A stretch of 64,000 bases of DNA, taken from assembly GCA_014642895.1 (NCBI GenBank), contig BMJD01000002.1:210679-274678 (forward strand), written 5' to 3'. Of this stretch, positions 53,341 through 61,330 are shown piece after piece (position 1 is the first letter of the stretch; every line of letters starts with the position of its first letter). This stretch comes from Lentibacillus populi (GTDB lineage: Bacteria > Bacillota > Bacilli > Bacillales > Amphibacillaceae). A program made the translations under genes and the position numbers. The notes under the pieces were generated by a model that was not told the DNA's origin, searched no databases, and saw nothing but the letters and a program-made list of their open reading frames with translations.

Positions 53341-54196
53341 ATTAACGCAGATTATCGGCTGGCTCCTTTTCGTGTTCGCCATTGGATTTTTCTGTTTGCA
53401 AATGGGTTATTTCTTCATCCATGCCAAATTTCAAGCTGAGTATATCGATAACCGGATCTTTTATATCATTAATATTTTGTGTGTCATCTGTGTAGCTCTG
53501 GCTATTTTGCTGCTGCTTAAAACGACGAAAAGGTGGAAACAGATTGGTGCTGGTGTGGTTGTCATTTTTATTATTGTTAATGGAGTATTGCTAGTGAAAA
53601 GTAACCAGCAAATCAAAAATATAACTAGTATTTCACCGGATTTTAAACATGTATTATCGATTAAAGAGGATACGGAGAGTGGGGAGGCGGTTTACTATCG
53701 ATCCTATTTCGATATTCTGGCTCGTCCTAAAGAAAAATTGCCTTATAAAACGGATGGGGACTATAAAGTGAAATGGTTAGCGAACGATGTTGCAGCAGTT
53801 ACATACAAAGCAGCCGACAATTCGATTCACCAATTCATTGGCACCTATGGTTACCGCGGCAATGGTATATCTTATTATTATGTCGGAGCGGAAATGCATG
53901 GCCGGTATCAAGGGGATAATGCAGAGGTGATCAACAATACAGAGGGTATCACAGTTACGGAAAATGGAAAAACAGAATTGTTTGATTGGGATCATATCCA
54001 GCAGTTTGGCACACTTGCTATTGTGCTGATGAAAGATGACCATGCAGCTTGGACAATCGCATTAGATGAAAACTTTGAGATGTATTCCGATGCTTCCATC
54101 CCACCTTCAGGTAACATTGTACTTTATAAAGCTACGATGGAAAAGAATGAGCCAGTAACGCTTCGACGCATAGCGGACAACAAAAGCAATGAATAG
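53324..54196 (+). CDS. Hypothetical membrane protein
   Basis: 290 residues: two membrane segments at ~12-33 and ~45-68, a third near 75-95, then a ~190-residue soluble domain with many Tyr and Asp (TDGDYKVKWLANDVAAVTY, GIVVEN). ATG 53324 after GGAGGTGGAG. Overlap with the Asp-box gene indicates the two act together, probably at the cell surface. Family not recognised. Confidence 0.65.
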   Translation: MKQTNKLTQIIGWLLFVFAIGFFCLQMGYFFIHAKFQAEYIDNRIFYIINILCVICVALAILLLLKTTKRWKQIGAGVVVIFIIVNGVLLVKSNQQIKNITSISPDFKHVLSIKEDTESGEAVYYRSYFDILARPKEKLPYKTDGDYKVKWLANDVAAVTYKAADNSIHQFIGTYGYRGNGISYYYVGAEMHGRYQGDNAEVINNTEGITVTENGKTELFDWDHIQQFGTLAIVLMKDDHAAWTIALDENFEMYSDASIPPSGNIVLYKATMEKNEPVTLRRIADNKSNE

Positions 54197-54250
54197 AACT
54201 ATGGGGATGGCAGTTAGTTTTAACTAGTTATATATAAATGGGGGAACTCG

Positions 54251-54664
54251 ATGGAAAGTTTGTTTCAACAGGAGATCCAAAAAATTCGCGAGCACGAGTG
54301 GAGTCTAAGTTATGATCAAGATTCTCACACTGCAAACATGATTAATGAATTCGGTGAGTTAATGGACTTGAAAACATTTAATTTTTGTTTAGAAGTCCAA
54401 AAAAATACTTTTTATGTTAGGTATAAAACGCAATATGGCAAGAAAGACAAAGAACCCTTGGATGAAGTTACAAAAAAGCGATTTGGAATCAAGGATTATC
54501 AATTAATTCAAAATGAAGCAAACGGAAAATCCAGAGATGTATTTGAAGTATTTAGTGATGATCATGATATCTTTACACTAGACAGTTACCATGTTAATGA
54601 CAAAAGGAAGTTCTATAAAGATGGGCCAATTTACCTGAACAGATTTGAAGCGAAAAGGTTTTGA
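54251..54664 (+). CDS. Hypothetical protein
   Basis: 137 residues, soluble, charged, no motif recognised. Contains HTANMINEFGELMDLKTF and RDVFEVFSDDHDIFTL. ATG behind GGGGGAACTCG. It ends the operon-like trio starting at 52405; a weak hairpin follows. Confidence 0.6.
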   Translation: MESLFQQEIQKIREHEWSLSYDQDSHTANMINEFGELMDLKTFNFCLEVQKNTFYVRYKTQYGKKDKEPLDEVTKKRFGIKDYQLIQNEANGKSRDVFEVFSDDHDIFTLDSYHVNDKRKFYKDGPIYLNRFEAKRF

Positions 54665-54704
54665 AATCTTTCGGGTATTTCTGGAAAGATACTAAAAAAG
54701 CAAT

Positions 54705-54745
54705 GATGGTAAATGTTTTTATAAGATTCAGTCGTATTTACCATC
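54705..54745 (+). terminator. Hairpin after 54251 gene
   Basis: Perfect 10-bp stem GATGGTAAAT / ATTTACCATC with a 21-base loop. No T-run follows immediately, so termination is uncertain. Confidence 0.45.
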
Positions 54746-54785
54746 ACACACATAGTAGCATTTTTTATTTAATAGCATATATTTT

Positions 54786-54814
54786 TTGAAAATGGATAAA
54801 TTAACTGTTAAAAT
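54786..54814 (+). promoter_or_regulatory. Vegetative promoter of the ABC-F leader
   Basis: TTGAAA (54786) and TAAAAT (54809) separated by 17 bases, 44 bases before the leader peptide start. Confidence 0.7.
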
Positions 54815-54857
54815 AGTGATATTACATGAGGTTATGGTGAAGGAGGGAGCTTTATCA

Positions 54858-54896
54858 ATGTTTTTATCTGCTGTGCTTCAACTTGTTTTTGCTTAA
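54858..54896 (+). CDS. 12-residue leader peptide of the ABC-F gene
   Basis: MFLSAVLQLVFA, with AGGAGGGAG 8 bases upstream. Sits between the promoter and an intrinsic terminator, 220 bases before an ABC-F gene. Short hydrophobic leader of the kind on which antibiotic-bound ribosomes stall. Inference from layout; no experiment. Confidence 0.6.
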   Translation: MFLSAVLQLVFA

Positions 54897-55020
54897 CAAC
54901 GGGATACGTATGCCCTTTTTTAATGAGCCAAACACAAGTTGTAAACAGCGGATAAAACACCTGAAAGCTTTCTTTATCTAACGATGAAAGCCGTCTCCAC
55001 TTGACGGTATTGTTTGATAC

Positions 55021-55053
55021 TGACAGGGCACTATCTCGCTCTGTCATTTTTTT
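55021..55053 (+). terminator. Attenuator terminator upstream of the ABC-F gene
   Basis: Stem TGACAGGGC / GCTCTGTCA (one G-T pair), 8-base loop, then seven T. It lies 64 bases before the ABC-F start and after the leader peptide. A small hairpin CCGTC / GACGG (54991-55007) just upstream could be part of an alternative fold. Confidence 0.82.
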
Positions 55054-55116
55054 ATGCAAAAGTGATCTTCGCTTTCTTTTCTCTTGTGTTTGGAAATACC
55101 AAATAAGGAGAGAGAA

Positions 55117-56667
55117 ATGATGAGTATTTTGGAAGTTAATGGATTGATTCATAGCTACGGTGAAAAAAGTGTTTTACATGATATATCTTTCCGCATGCTG
55201 AAAGGTGAGCATATTGGCCTTGTCGGTGCAAACGGTGCTGGAAAATCAACATTGTTCAAGATCATCACAGGCCAATTGCTGCCTGATGCCGGAAATATTG
55301 TTTGGCATCCAGCAGCGCGGTCCGGAAATTTAGAACAACATATTGAATTAACCGCTGGGCAAAGCCTGCGAGCATATTTGCAGGGGGCGTTTCAGGAATT
55401 GTATGATGCCGAAAAAGAAATGCTTTCGCTTACAGAACAAATGGCAAACAACACGGAGAAACAGCTTGAGAGACTATTGAACAGATATAGCACATTGCAG
55501 ATGAAATTGGAGCAGCATGATTTTTATGGGGTTGATGCACAAATTGAAGCAGTTGCTGATGGCTTGGGACTGACCCAGTTGGGATTGGATACAGATGTAG
55601 AAGAATTAAGTGGCGGTCAGCGGACCAAATTACTGCTGGCAAAACTGCTTTTGCAACAGCCAGACGTGCTCTTGCTTGATGAGCCGACAAACTATTTGGA
55701 TACAGCGCACATTACATGGTTGCGGGATTATTTACAAAACTATCCACACGCATTTATGCTTATTACTCATGATACTACATTTATGAATGCCGTGGTGAAT
55801 GTTATTTACCATCTGGAACATAAACAGCTCAACCGCTATCCAGGGACCTATCTCGATTTCACAAAGGCCTATGAACTGCGAAAGAAACAAATTCATCAGC
55901 AATACGAACGGCAGCAAGAAGAAATTCAAAAACTGGAGACCTATGTACAGAAAAATAAAGCAAGGGCATCCACAGCGAAACAAGCGAAAAGCCGGGAGAA
56001 AAAGCTGCAAAAAATAGTGCGCATTGAAAAACCAATTAACAACCCAATACCTGCCTTTTCATTCACGGTGTCTGAGCAGCCGACAAGGGTCATTCTAGAA
56101 GCAAAGGATCTAGACATTGGCTATGGAAAGCCATTATTTTCCGGTATTAATTTAAAGCTTGAGCGTGGAGAAAAAGTTGCAATCACCGGCCAAAATGGAA
56201 TTGGAAAAACAACGACATTGAAAACCTTATTAGGTGAATTACCAGAGCTCGGGGGTTCTGTTTCAATCGGTGATCGCGTGATACCAGCCTATTTTTCCCA
56301 GGAAGCACAGGAAACAGGAAACCAAACCGCATTGGAAGAAGTATGGTCCGCTTTTCCGGACTTGACACAAAAAGAGGTCCGAACCAAATTGGCTAAATGC
56401 GGGTTAACGACGGAACACATTTTTCAGCCTCTAACTACTTTAAGCGGGGGCGAGCAGACAAAGGTGCGGTTATGCAAACTACAGTTGGCAGATAGCAATT
56501 TACTTTTATTGGATGAGCCGACAAACCATTTGGATAAGATTACGAAAGAAGCACTACAGCAGGCGTTGCGTGATTATAAGGGTACACTCATCCTTGTGTC
56601 ACACGAACCAGCATTTTATGAGGACTGGGTTAGTCAAGTGTGGGATATGGAAACTTTGCGGGAGTAA
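55117..56667 (+). CDS. ABC-F ATPase (YfmM-like, ribosome-acting)
   Basis: 516 residues, two ABC modules and no membrane segments. Walker A GANGAGKST and GQNGIGKTT, signatures LSGGQRTKLLLAKLL and LSGGEQTKVRLCKLQ, Walker B LLLLDEPTN with NYLD/NHLD. The linker (residues ~240-300, rich in Gln, Lys and Glu) enters the ribosomal E-site in this family. Some ABC-F proteins protect against antibiotics; others are housekeeping translation factors. The attenuator in front favours the former. ATG 55117 with AAGGAGAGAG. Confidence 0.88.
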   Translation: MMSILEVNGLIHSYGEKSVLHDISFRMLKGEHIGLVGANGAGKSTLFKIITGQLLPDAGNIVWHPAARSGNLEQHIELTAGQSLRAYLQGAFQELYDAEKEMLSLTEQMANNTEKQLERLLNRYSTLQMKLEQHDFYGVDAQIEAVADGLGLTQLGLDTDVEELSGGQRTKLLLAKLLLQQPDVLLLDEPTNYLDTAHITWLRDYLQNYPHAFMLITHDTTFMNAVVNVIYHLEHKQLNRYPGTYLDFTKAYELRKKQIHQQYERQQEEIQKLETYVQKNKARASTAKQAKSREKKLQKIVRIEKPINNPIPAFSFTVSEQPTRVILEAKDLDIGYGKPLFSGINLKLERGEKVAITGQNGIGKTTTLKTLLGELPELGGSVSIGDRVIPAYFSQEAQETGNQTALEEVWSAFPDLTQKEVRTKLAKCGLTTEHIFQPLTTLSGGEQTKVRLCKLQLADSNLLLLDEPTNHLDKITKEALQQALRDYKGTLILVSHEPAFYEDWVSQVWDMETLRE

Positions 56668-56739
56668 TTTTAACAGGGCATTAGTCCGCCAACCAACAAA
56701 TAATATTACTCAAATCTAATAAATAGACTTTTAATCAGA

Positions 56740-56770
56740 CAGGTACTATTCTTGAAAAAAATAGTACCTG
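56740..56770. repeat. Perfect inverted repeat after ABC-F gene
   Basis: CAGGTACTATT / AATAGTACCTG, 11 bp, loop 9 bases; a partial AGGTACTA follows at 56782. It may be a weak terminator of the ABC-F gene. Remainder of the 400-base gap to 57101 carries the padR promoter described separately. Confidence 0.5.
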
Positions 56771-56971
56771 AAAACACTAATAGGTACTAAAGAGTCAAAA
56801 ATGAATTATTATTTGATTTAATGATGAGTAATTTTTGGTTTAGATTTTTTTGTATTTGTACAAAAAAAACCGAAAAAATGGTAAAAAACAGGTAGGAAGC
56901 CCGAAAACACGGACATTTTTGATTCGAAAATCCTTCAAAATGGAGGTCACTACATAATTTAATTTTTATAC

Positions 56972-57000
56972 TTGACAGTCGTAGTAATACGACATACAAT
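56972..57000 (+). promoter_or_regulatory. padR operon promoter with embedded operator
   Basis: TTGACA, 17 bases, TACAAT. The spacer contains TCGTAGTAATACGA (56979), a 5-bp-arm palindrome. The motif recurs as TCGTAGTATTCCGA at 57063, 38 bases before the padR start, giving two likely PadR sites. Confidence 0.8.
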
Positions 57001-57062
57001 TATGTTGAAAGGAGGTGGGGAAAAGAAGTCCTCGCCTAAAAAAATAATTCAATACACGACAG

Positions 57063-57076
57063 TCGTAGTATTCCGA
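57063..57076 (+). promoter_or_regulatory. Second PadR operator
   Basis: TCGTAGTATTCCGA, matching the operator in the promoter including its CGACAG left context. Lies in the leader just before padR. Confidence 0.65.
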
Positions 57077-57100
57077 TGAACAAAAAGAGATGGTGAAAAT

Positions 57101-57436
57101 ATGAGTGGAAAATTATCAAGTGATATTTTGCGCGGACATACGGATACAATCGTTTTAGCGAGTTTGCTGGATCGCGACCGCTATGGATTTGAAATTTATA
57201 ACCGTGTGTTGCAAAAAACGGAAAAATTGTATGAATTAAAGGAAACAACGCTTTATTCCAGTTATAAACGTCTTGAAAAGGATGGTTTTATTGAATCTTA
57301 TTGGGGTGATGAAACGCAAGGTGGTCGTAGAAAGTACTATCGCATCACTGAACAAGGTCGTGCGTTGTATCACCAAAAACTTGAAGATTATGAATTTACA
57401 AAGAAGATTTTGGAACGATTATTTACGGAGGTATAA
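57101..57436 (+). CDS. PadR-family transcriptional regulator
   Basis: 111 residues. Winged helix with DRDRYGFEIYNRV, LYSSYKRLEKDGFIESYW and GGRRKYYRITEQGRALY. PadR proteins repress exporters and are relieved by the exported compound or other stress. First gene of a four-gene operon; sites in the promoter indicate autoregulation. Confidence 0.9.
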   Translation: MSGKLSSDILRGHTDTIVLASLLDRDRYGFEIYNRVLQKTEKLYELKETTLYSSYKRLEKDGFIESYWGDETQGGRRKYYRITEQGRALYHQKLEDYEFTKKILERLFTEV

Positions 57437-57439
57437 TGC

Positions 57440-58312
57440 ATGGAACTAAAAGAATTTATTGACAACGCATTTGAAAAATATGAAGAATCACCTGAACTTA
57501 TTGATTTTAAGGAGGAATTATTAACGAATCTTCAAGACCGTTTGAACAGCTTAGAAGCAACTGGTTTGAAACGTGCTGAAGCTTTAAAAAAAATTGAAAT
57601 AGAGTTTGCCGACATCAATAAAATCGCTGACCAAATGAGTTTAGCGAAAAAGAAAGAAGTGTTTGAAATTCAGTATATGTCATTACGACATTTTGTTACA
57701 AAACCACGTGCCGCTATTTATACTATTTTAGGCGTTCTTGCCGCATTTGGATTGATTAGTGCAGGTTTAAGTTATCTTGCATCTGGTAAAGTTGAAGCCT
57801 TAACAGGTGTATTGATGGTGTTCTTAGCCATTCCATTAGCAGGATTTGTTTATATGGGCTTAACGCAAGAAACGGTAACGCGTAACCCAATGCGTCCATT
57901 ACGTGCATCAATCTACGCCATTGCGGTATTCGTTTTCTTATTCGGCGCCTTACTTGTGCCATTGTTGGTATTCGGTGAAGCCAAGTCATTAGAAGGTGCG
58001 CTTGCGATTTTAATCCCTTTTGCCTTACCGAGCATTGGTGTGATTGCGTTCTTAATAATTACGGAATCTGACTATCGTAAATCCTGGGTATTAAAAGAAG
58101 CTGAAAAACATAATGAATGGGCAAAAAACTTTGAAGCTTCAGGTAATGCACAAACATTTGGTTTGATGACAGCAGCGGTTTGGATTTTAGCAATTGGTGC
58201 ATTTGTTTTCCTGCTATTTTTAAAACTATGGATCTTCAGTTGGATCCCATTAGTTGTGGCACTAGCCGTGATGATGTTATTACTCGCACATTACATGAAA
58301 AAAAGTTTATAA
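57440..58312 (+). CDS. HAAS-type membrane protein
   Basis: 290 residues. N-terminal ~70 residues are a helical HAAS/DUF1700-like domain (EFIDNAFEKYEESPELIDFKEELLTNLQDRL, then FADINKIADQM), followed by six hydrophobic segments. Such proteins are usually encoded next to PadR and ABC exporters and form an accessory or sensor part. Starts 3 bases after padR. Confidence 0.75.
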   Translation: MELKEFIDNAFEKYEESPELIDFKEELLTNLQDRLNSLEATGLKRAEALKKIEIEFADINKIADQMSLAKKKEVFEIQYMSLRHFVTKPRAAIYTILGVLAAFGLISAGLSYLASGKVEALTGVLMVFLAIPLAGFVYMGLTQETVTRNPMRPLRASIYAIAVFVFLFGALLVPLLVFGEAKSLEGALAILIPFALPSIGVIAFLIITESDYRKSWVLKEAEKHNEWAKNFEASGNAQTFGLMTAAVWILAIGAFVFLLFLKLWIFSWIPLVVALAVMMLLLAHYMKKSL

Positions 58313-58333
58313 AGAAAGGTGGGTCTGACTATT

Positions 58334-59305
58334 ATGGTCAAGGCAATTAGTGTGGAAAATTTAAGTATGACCTATGGGAATAAAAAAGAAAAAATTATTG
58401 CCGTTGATAATATTAGCTTTACAGTCTATCAAGGTGAAATCTTTAGTTTTCTTGGACCAAGTGGAGCAGGCAAGACCACAACGCAACGAATACTAACAAC
58501 ATTGTTACCAATTAGTGGCGGAACGGCTGATGTAGCTGGATGTAATGTTTTAACCGATGCCAAAAAGGTTCGTACGAAAATAGGCTATGTTAGTCAACTT
58601 GGTGGTGCTGATCCAAACGCAACAGTACATGAAAATCTAGAATTATCAGGGAAATTATATGGACTCTCAAAAGATGTTACAGCGCAAAGAATTGACAAAT
58701 TGAGTAAGTTGCTTGATTTTCATGAATTGCTTTCGCGCTTTGTTCGCACATTGTCCGGGGGGCAAAAACGTCGTGTTGAGATTGCTCAAGGAATTTTACA
58801 TGAACCAAAAGTATTATTTCTAGATGAACCAACGACAGGACTTGATCCACAAAACCGTGCTAATTTATGGCAACATATTAAAAAATTACGAGACAATGGA
58901 ATGACAATTTTCCTTACCACTCACTATTTAGAGGAAGCTGACGCCTTAAGTGACCGTTTAATTATTCTAGATCACGGCAAGATCATTGCTGAGGGAACAC
59001 CAACAGAATTAAAGAAAAAGATTTCAGGGGAAGCTATTTCGATAGAACTGAAAAATTCACGAGACGCTGAAAAAATGAAACAGCTCTTTAATCAATTAGC
59101 AATTGGTAATGTGATAGAAACGGGTATGAATTTTACCATTTACACTTCCAAAGGCGAAGAATTAGTTGCTCACATTTTTGAATACACGAAAGAACATCAT
59201 ATCGAATTGGCAAATATATCATTATCAATGCCATCTTTAAATGATGTCTTCTTAGCCTTAACTGGACAGGAATTACGTGATGGCGGAAAGGAAGGAGAAC
59301 AATGA
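58334..59305 (+). CDS. ABC exporter ATPase (DrrA/CcmA type)
   Basis: 323 residues. Walker A GPSGAGKTT, signature LSGGQKRRVEIAQGI, Walker B LFLDEPTTGLDP, H-loop FLTTHYLEEADAL; a DrrA-type C-terminal extension. ATG at 58334 behind AAAGGTGGG. Likely drug or peptide exporter with the permease at 59302. Confidence 0.9.
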   Translation: MVKAISVENLSMTYGNKKEKIIAVDNISFTVYQGEIFSFLGPSGAGKTTTQRILTTLLPISGGTADVAGCNVLTDAKKVRTKIGYVSQLGGADPNATVHENLELSGKLYGLSKDVTAQRIDKLSKLLDFHELLSRFVRTLSGGQKRRVEIAQGILHEPKVLFLDEPTTGLDPQNRANLWQHIKKLRDNGMTIFLTTHYLEEADALSDRLIILDHGKIIAEGTPTELKKKISGEAISIELKNSRDAEKMKQLFNQLAIGNVIETGMNFTIYTSKGEELVAHIFEYTKEHHIELANISLSMPSLNDVFLALTGQELRDGGKEGEQ

Positions 59306-60063
59306 TGCAAGTAGTACGGGAAACGAATATTTTCTTTGTTCGTAAATTAAAAGAGTCAGCTCGTCAAATTGCTTGGGTAATCTCTGGGTTGATGACTCCG
59401 TTGTTGTATATACTGTTGTTTAGTCCATTATTAAAAAATATAACGCATCCTGCCATGAATACAGCCCAGGTCTTGGAAATGTTTGTGCCGGGAATTCTAG
59501 TTCTCTTAGCATTTAGCTCAGGGACGGGTACAGGATGGACAATGGTTTTTGACCTAAAGAGCGGGATTATTGAACGTTTACGTGTAACCCCTGCAAGTCG
59601 ATTCGCCATGTTAATGGGTGGGGTATTAAAAGATGTCGTAGCGTTTCTTATTCCAGCAACTATCGTTTTAGTAATCTCAAGTTTATTTGGGTATGAAGTT
59701 CACTTAGTAGGTATTTTACTACAATTACTATTACTTTCAATTATTACGATGATGTTTTCAGCATGGTCTGGAAGTCTAGGTTTGATTTTCCAAGACGTGG
59801 GTGGAGTTGCTGCTGTAATAACAAGTTTACAATTGCCGTTAACTTTACTCGCAGGAATTTTATTACCAATATCATTTGGTCCAAAATGGTTACAAGTACT
59901 CGCTCATATCAATCCACTTTATTATGGAGTGGAAGCATCTAAAAAATTAGCGGAAGGATCAATCGTGAACCAATCTGTTTTCGTAGGGTTTATTGTCATT
60001 GTGGTTATTACAATCATCACATTGATTTGGTCAACTCGCGTTTACAACAAAGCCATTGCATAA
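59302..60063 (+). CDS. ABC-2 type exporter permease
   Basis: 253 residues, six membrane segments of the ABC-2 family (VISGLMTPLLYILLF, VPGILVLLAFSSGTGTGW, IIERLRVTPASRFAMLMG). Overlaps the ATPase gene by 4 bases. Completes the exporter. Confidence 0.9.
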   Translation: MMQVVRETNIFFVRKLKESARQIAWVISGLMTPLLYILLFSPLLKNITHPAMNTAQVLEMFVPGILVLLAFSSGTGTGWTMVFDLKSGIIERLRVTPASRFAMLMGGVLKDVVAFLIPATIVLVISSLFGYEVHLVGILLQLLLLSIITMMFSAWSGSLGLIFQDVGGVAAVITSLQLPLTLLAGILLPISFGPKWLQVLAHINPLYYGVEASKKLAEGSIVNQSVFVGFIVIVVITIITLIWSTRVYNKAIA

Positions 60064-60114
60064 TAACTTAGAGGGGTAGGAGTTATAAATTATTAGGAAC
60101 TTACTGTCAGGCGG

Positions 60115-60186
60115 CACGAATATGCCATAAGAACAAAGGCGCAAGCGCTGGGCGCTGGAGCCGGACGTGGCTTATCCGGTTATTAA
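60115..60186. repeat. GC-rich palindromic intergenic repeat
   Basis: Contains GGCGCAAGCGCTGGGCGCT followed by GGAGCCGGACGTGGCTTA, much more GC-rich than its surroundings, with short inverted arms AGCGC / GCGCT. It resembles dispersed repeats seen in relatives of this genome (recollection, not verified). Confidence 0.5.
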
Positions 60187-60277
60187 GTTATCCACAGCCG
60201 CAAAATTTTATAATTTCCTAGACGATAAAAAAACACTAAAATGTTTATAAATCTACATTATCATTTAAATTAATATT

Positions 60278-60319
60278 GGGAAGTTTGTATCTAATTAAAA
60301 CGACACAAACTTCCCTTTT
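60278..60319 (+). terminator. Intrinsic terminator of the padR-ABC operon
   Basis: Perfect 11-bp stem GGGAAGTTTGT / ACAAACTTCCC with a 16-base loop, then TTTT. Confidence 0.85.
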
Positions 60320-60450
60320 AAAACTGTTTGTGACACGAAAACTTCGCCAAGTCATTTGATTAGTGGACAGGGTTGTTTTAATACAATAGAGTTAATGCTG
60401 GTTTTAATCAGATAATATTAACGAGGGAGAAAATGTTAGCTTCATAATAA

Positions 60451-60479
60451 TTGACTTCTTGGAATTTAGTTGGTATAAT
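60451..60479 (+). promoter_or_regulatory. Strong vegetative promoter of second leader region
   Basis: TTGACT, 17 bases, TATAAT. Drives the leader peptide at 60515. Confidence 0.8.
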
Positions 60480-60514
60480 TTTCGTAATATTATGGAAGGG
60501 AGTGAGGTTACGCA

Positions 60515-60583
60515 ATGTCAAATTTCATGAAGATAACCTTGGAAGTTAAATTTATTGCCTCTCACTCATACGGATTAATTTAG
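60515..60583 (+). CDS. 22-residue leader peptide
   Basis: MSNFMKITLEVK followed by FIASHSYGLI. The ribosome site GAGTGAGG (60500-60507) can pair with CTCACTC at 60561-60567 inside the same reading frame, so its own start can be occluded by RNA structure. Followed 78 bases later by a strong terminator. This layout is like macrolide- or chloramphenicol-inducible leaders, although the regulated gene is not obvious. Confidence 0.55.
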   Translation: MSNFMKITLEVKFIASHSYGLI

Positions 60584-60660
60584 TTAGATAATGATTGATT
60601 TGGATCTATGATTAGAGCTTGGCAATTAGCACAGGCAATTTTTATGAATTTATCAATTTG

Positions 60661-60696
60661 AGCCACAGGGTTATTTATATAATTCTGTGGCTTTTT
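60661..60696 (+). terminator. Terminator after the second leader
   Basis: Perfect 8-bp stem AGCCACAG / CTGTGGCT, 16-base loop, then TTTT. It stands before the GNAT gene and would stop leader transcripts unless an alternative fold forms. Confidence 0.8.
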
Positions 60697-60735
60697 GTTG
60701 AATTTATATAATAAAAGGTCTTAGCTAATTTAAGT

Positions 60736-61284
60736 TTGGTTTCCAGTTGGTGTTTTCAAAATTATCTTGAGGACAAAGGATTCAAGCATTATAAAAGCTT
60801 GTACTGGATGAATTACAAAGTATCTGAATCTGTTCCTCGAATAGGTATAAAAATACCCGGTGTAACCATAAAACATTGGTACATTGACACAAAGGAAGAA
60901 AAAAGTAAATATTTAAAGGCGGAAAGTGAAATCTGGCCAGATGACCCTACTGGAGTGGAGAAATTGCGCGAGTATAAAAATAATCCATTTTGGAAAGCAA
61001 TTACAGCTTTTTACAACGATGAGATGATTATTGGCAGCATACTAGTTTGGAAAGTAAAAAATGAGAACATAGGCACGATTGAAGATGTGTTCGTTAAGCC
61101 CTATTGGAGAAGACATGGACTTGCAAAACATTTAATAACGGAAGGGATAAGACATTTAAGAAACTGCAATTTAGAATATGCACAACTTCTGGTTGAAACG
61201 AAAAATCAATCAGCTTTAAAACTTTATAAATTCCTAGGGTTTGAGGTTAAGAAAGAAGAGAGAAGATATTGGGTTGATCTATAA
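60736..61284 (+). CDS. GNAT acetyltransferase, probably 5'-truncated
   Basis: Frame open from 60736 (TTG, no ribosome site), 182 residues. The first ~30 residues (DKGFKHYKSLYWMNYKV) look like the end of one GNAT domain and the rest is a second, complete GNAT domain with the acetyl-CoA loop RRHGLAKHLI and FLGFEVKKEERRYW. The ancestor was likely a tandem two-domain enzyme whose first half has been lost next to the leader region. Expression is doubtful. Confidence 0.6.
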   Translation: MVSSWCFQNYLEDKGFKHYKSLYWMNYKVSESVPRIGIKIPGVTIKHWYIDTKEEKSKYLKAESEIWPDDPTGVEKLREYKNNPFWKAITAFYNDEMIIGSILVWKVKNENIGTIEDVFVKPYWRRHGLAKHLITEGIRHLRNCNLEYAQLLVETKNQSALKLYKFLGFEVKKEERRYWVDL

Positions 61285-61330
61285 TGATGGATGTTATGCC
61301 AACCCGTTGTATAGGAGGATTCTTAACAGT

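Noticed and set aside
54832..55152. 106-codon minus-strand frame over the ABC-F leader
   Set aside because: The plus strand has promoter, leader peptide and terminator in order; the minus frame has no ribosome site.
57001..57078. 25-codon frame with AGGAGGTGGGG inside, before padR
   Set aside because: The ribosome-like sequence is inside the frame, not before it, and the region is explained by promoter and operators.
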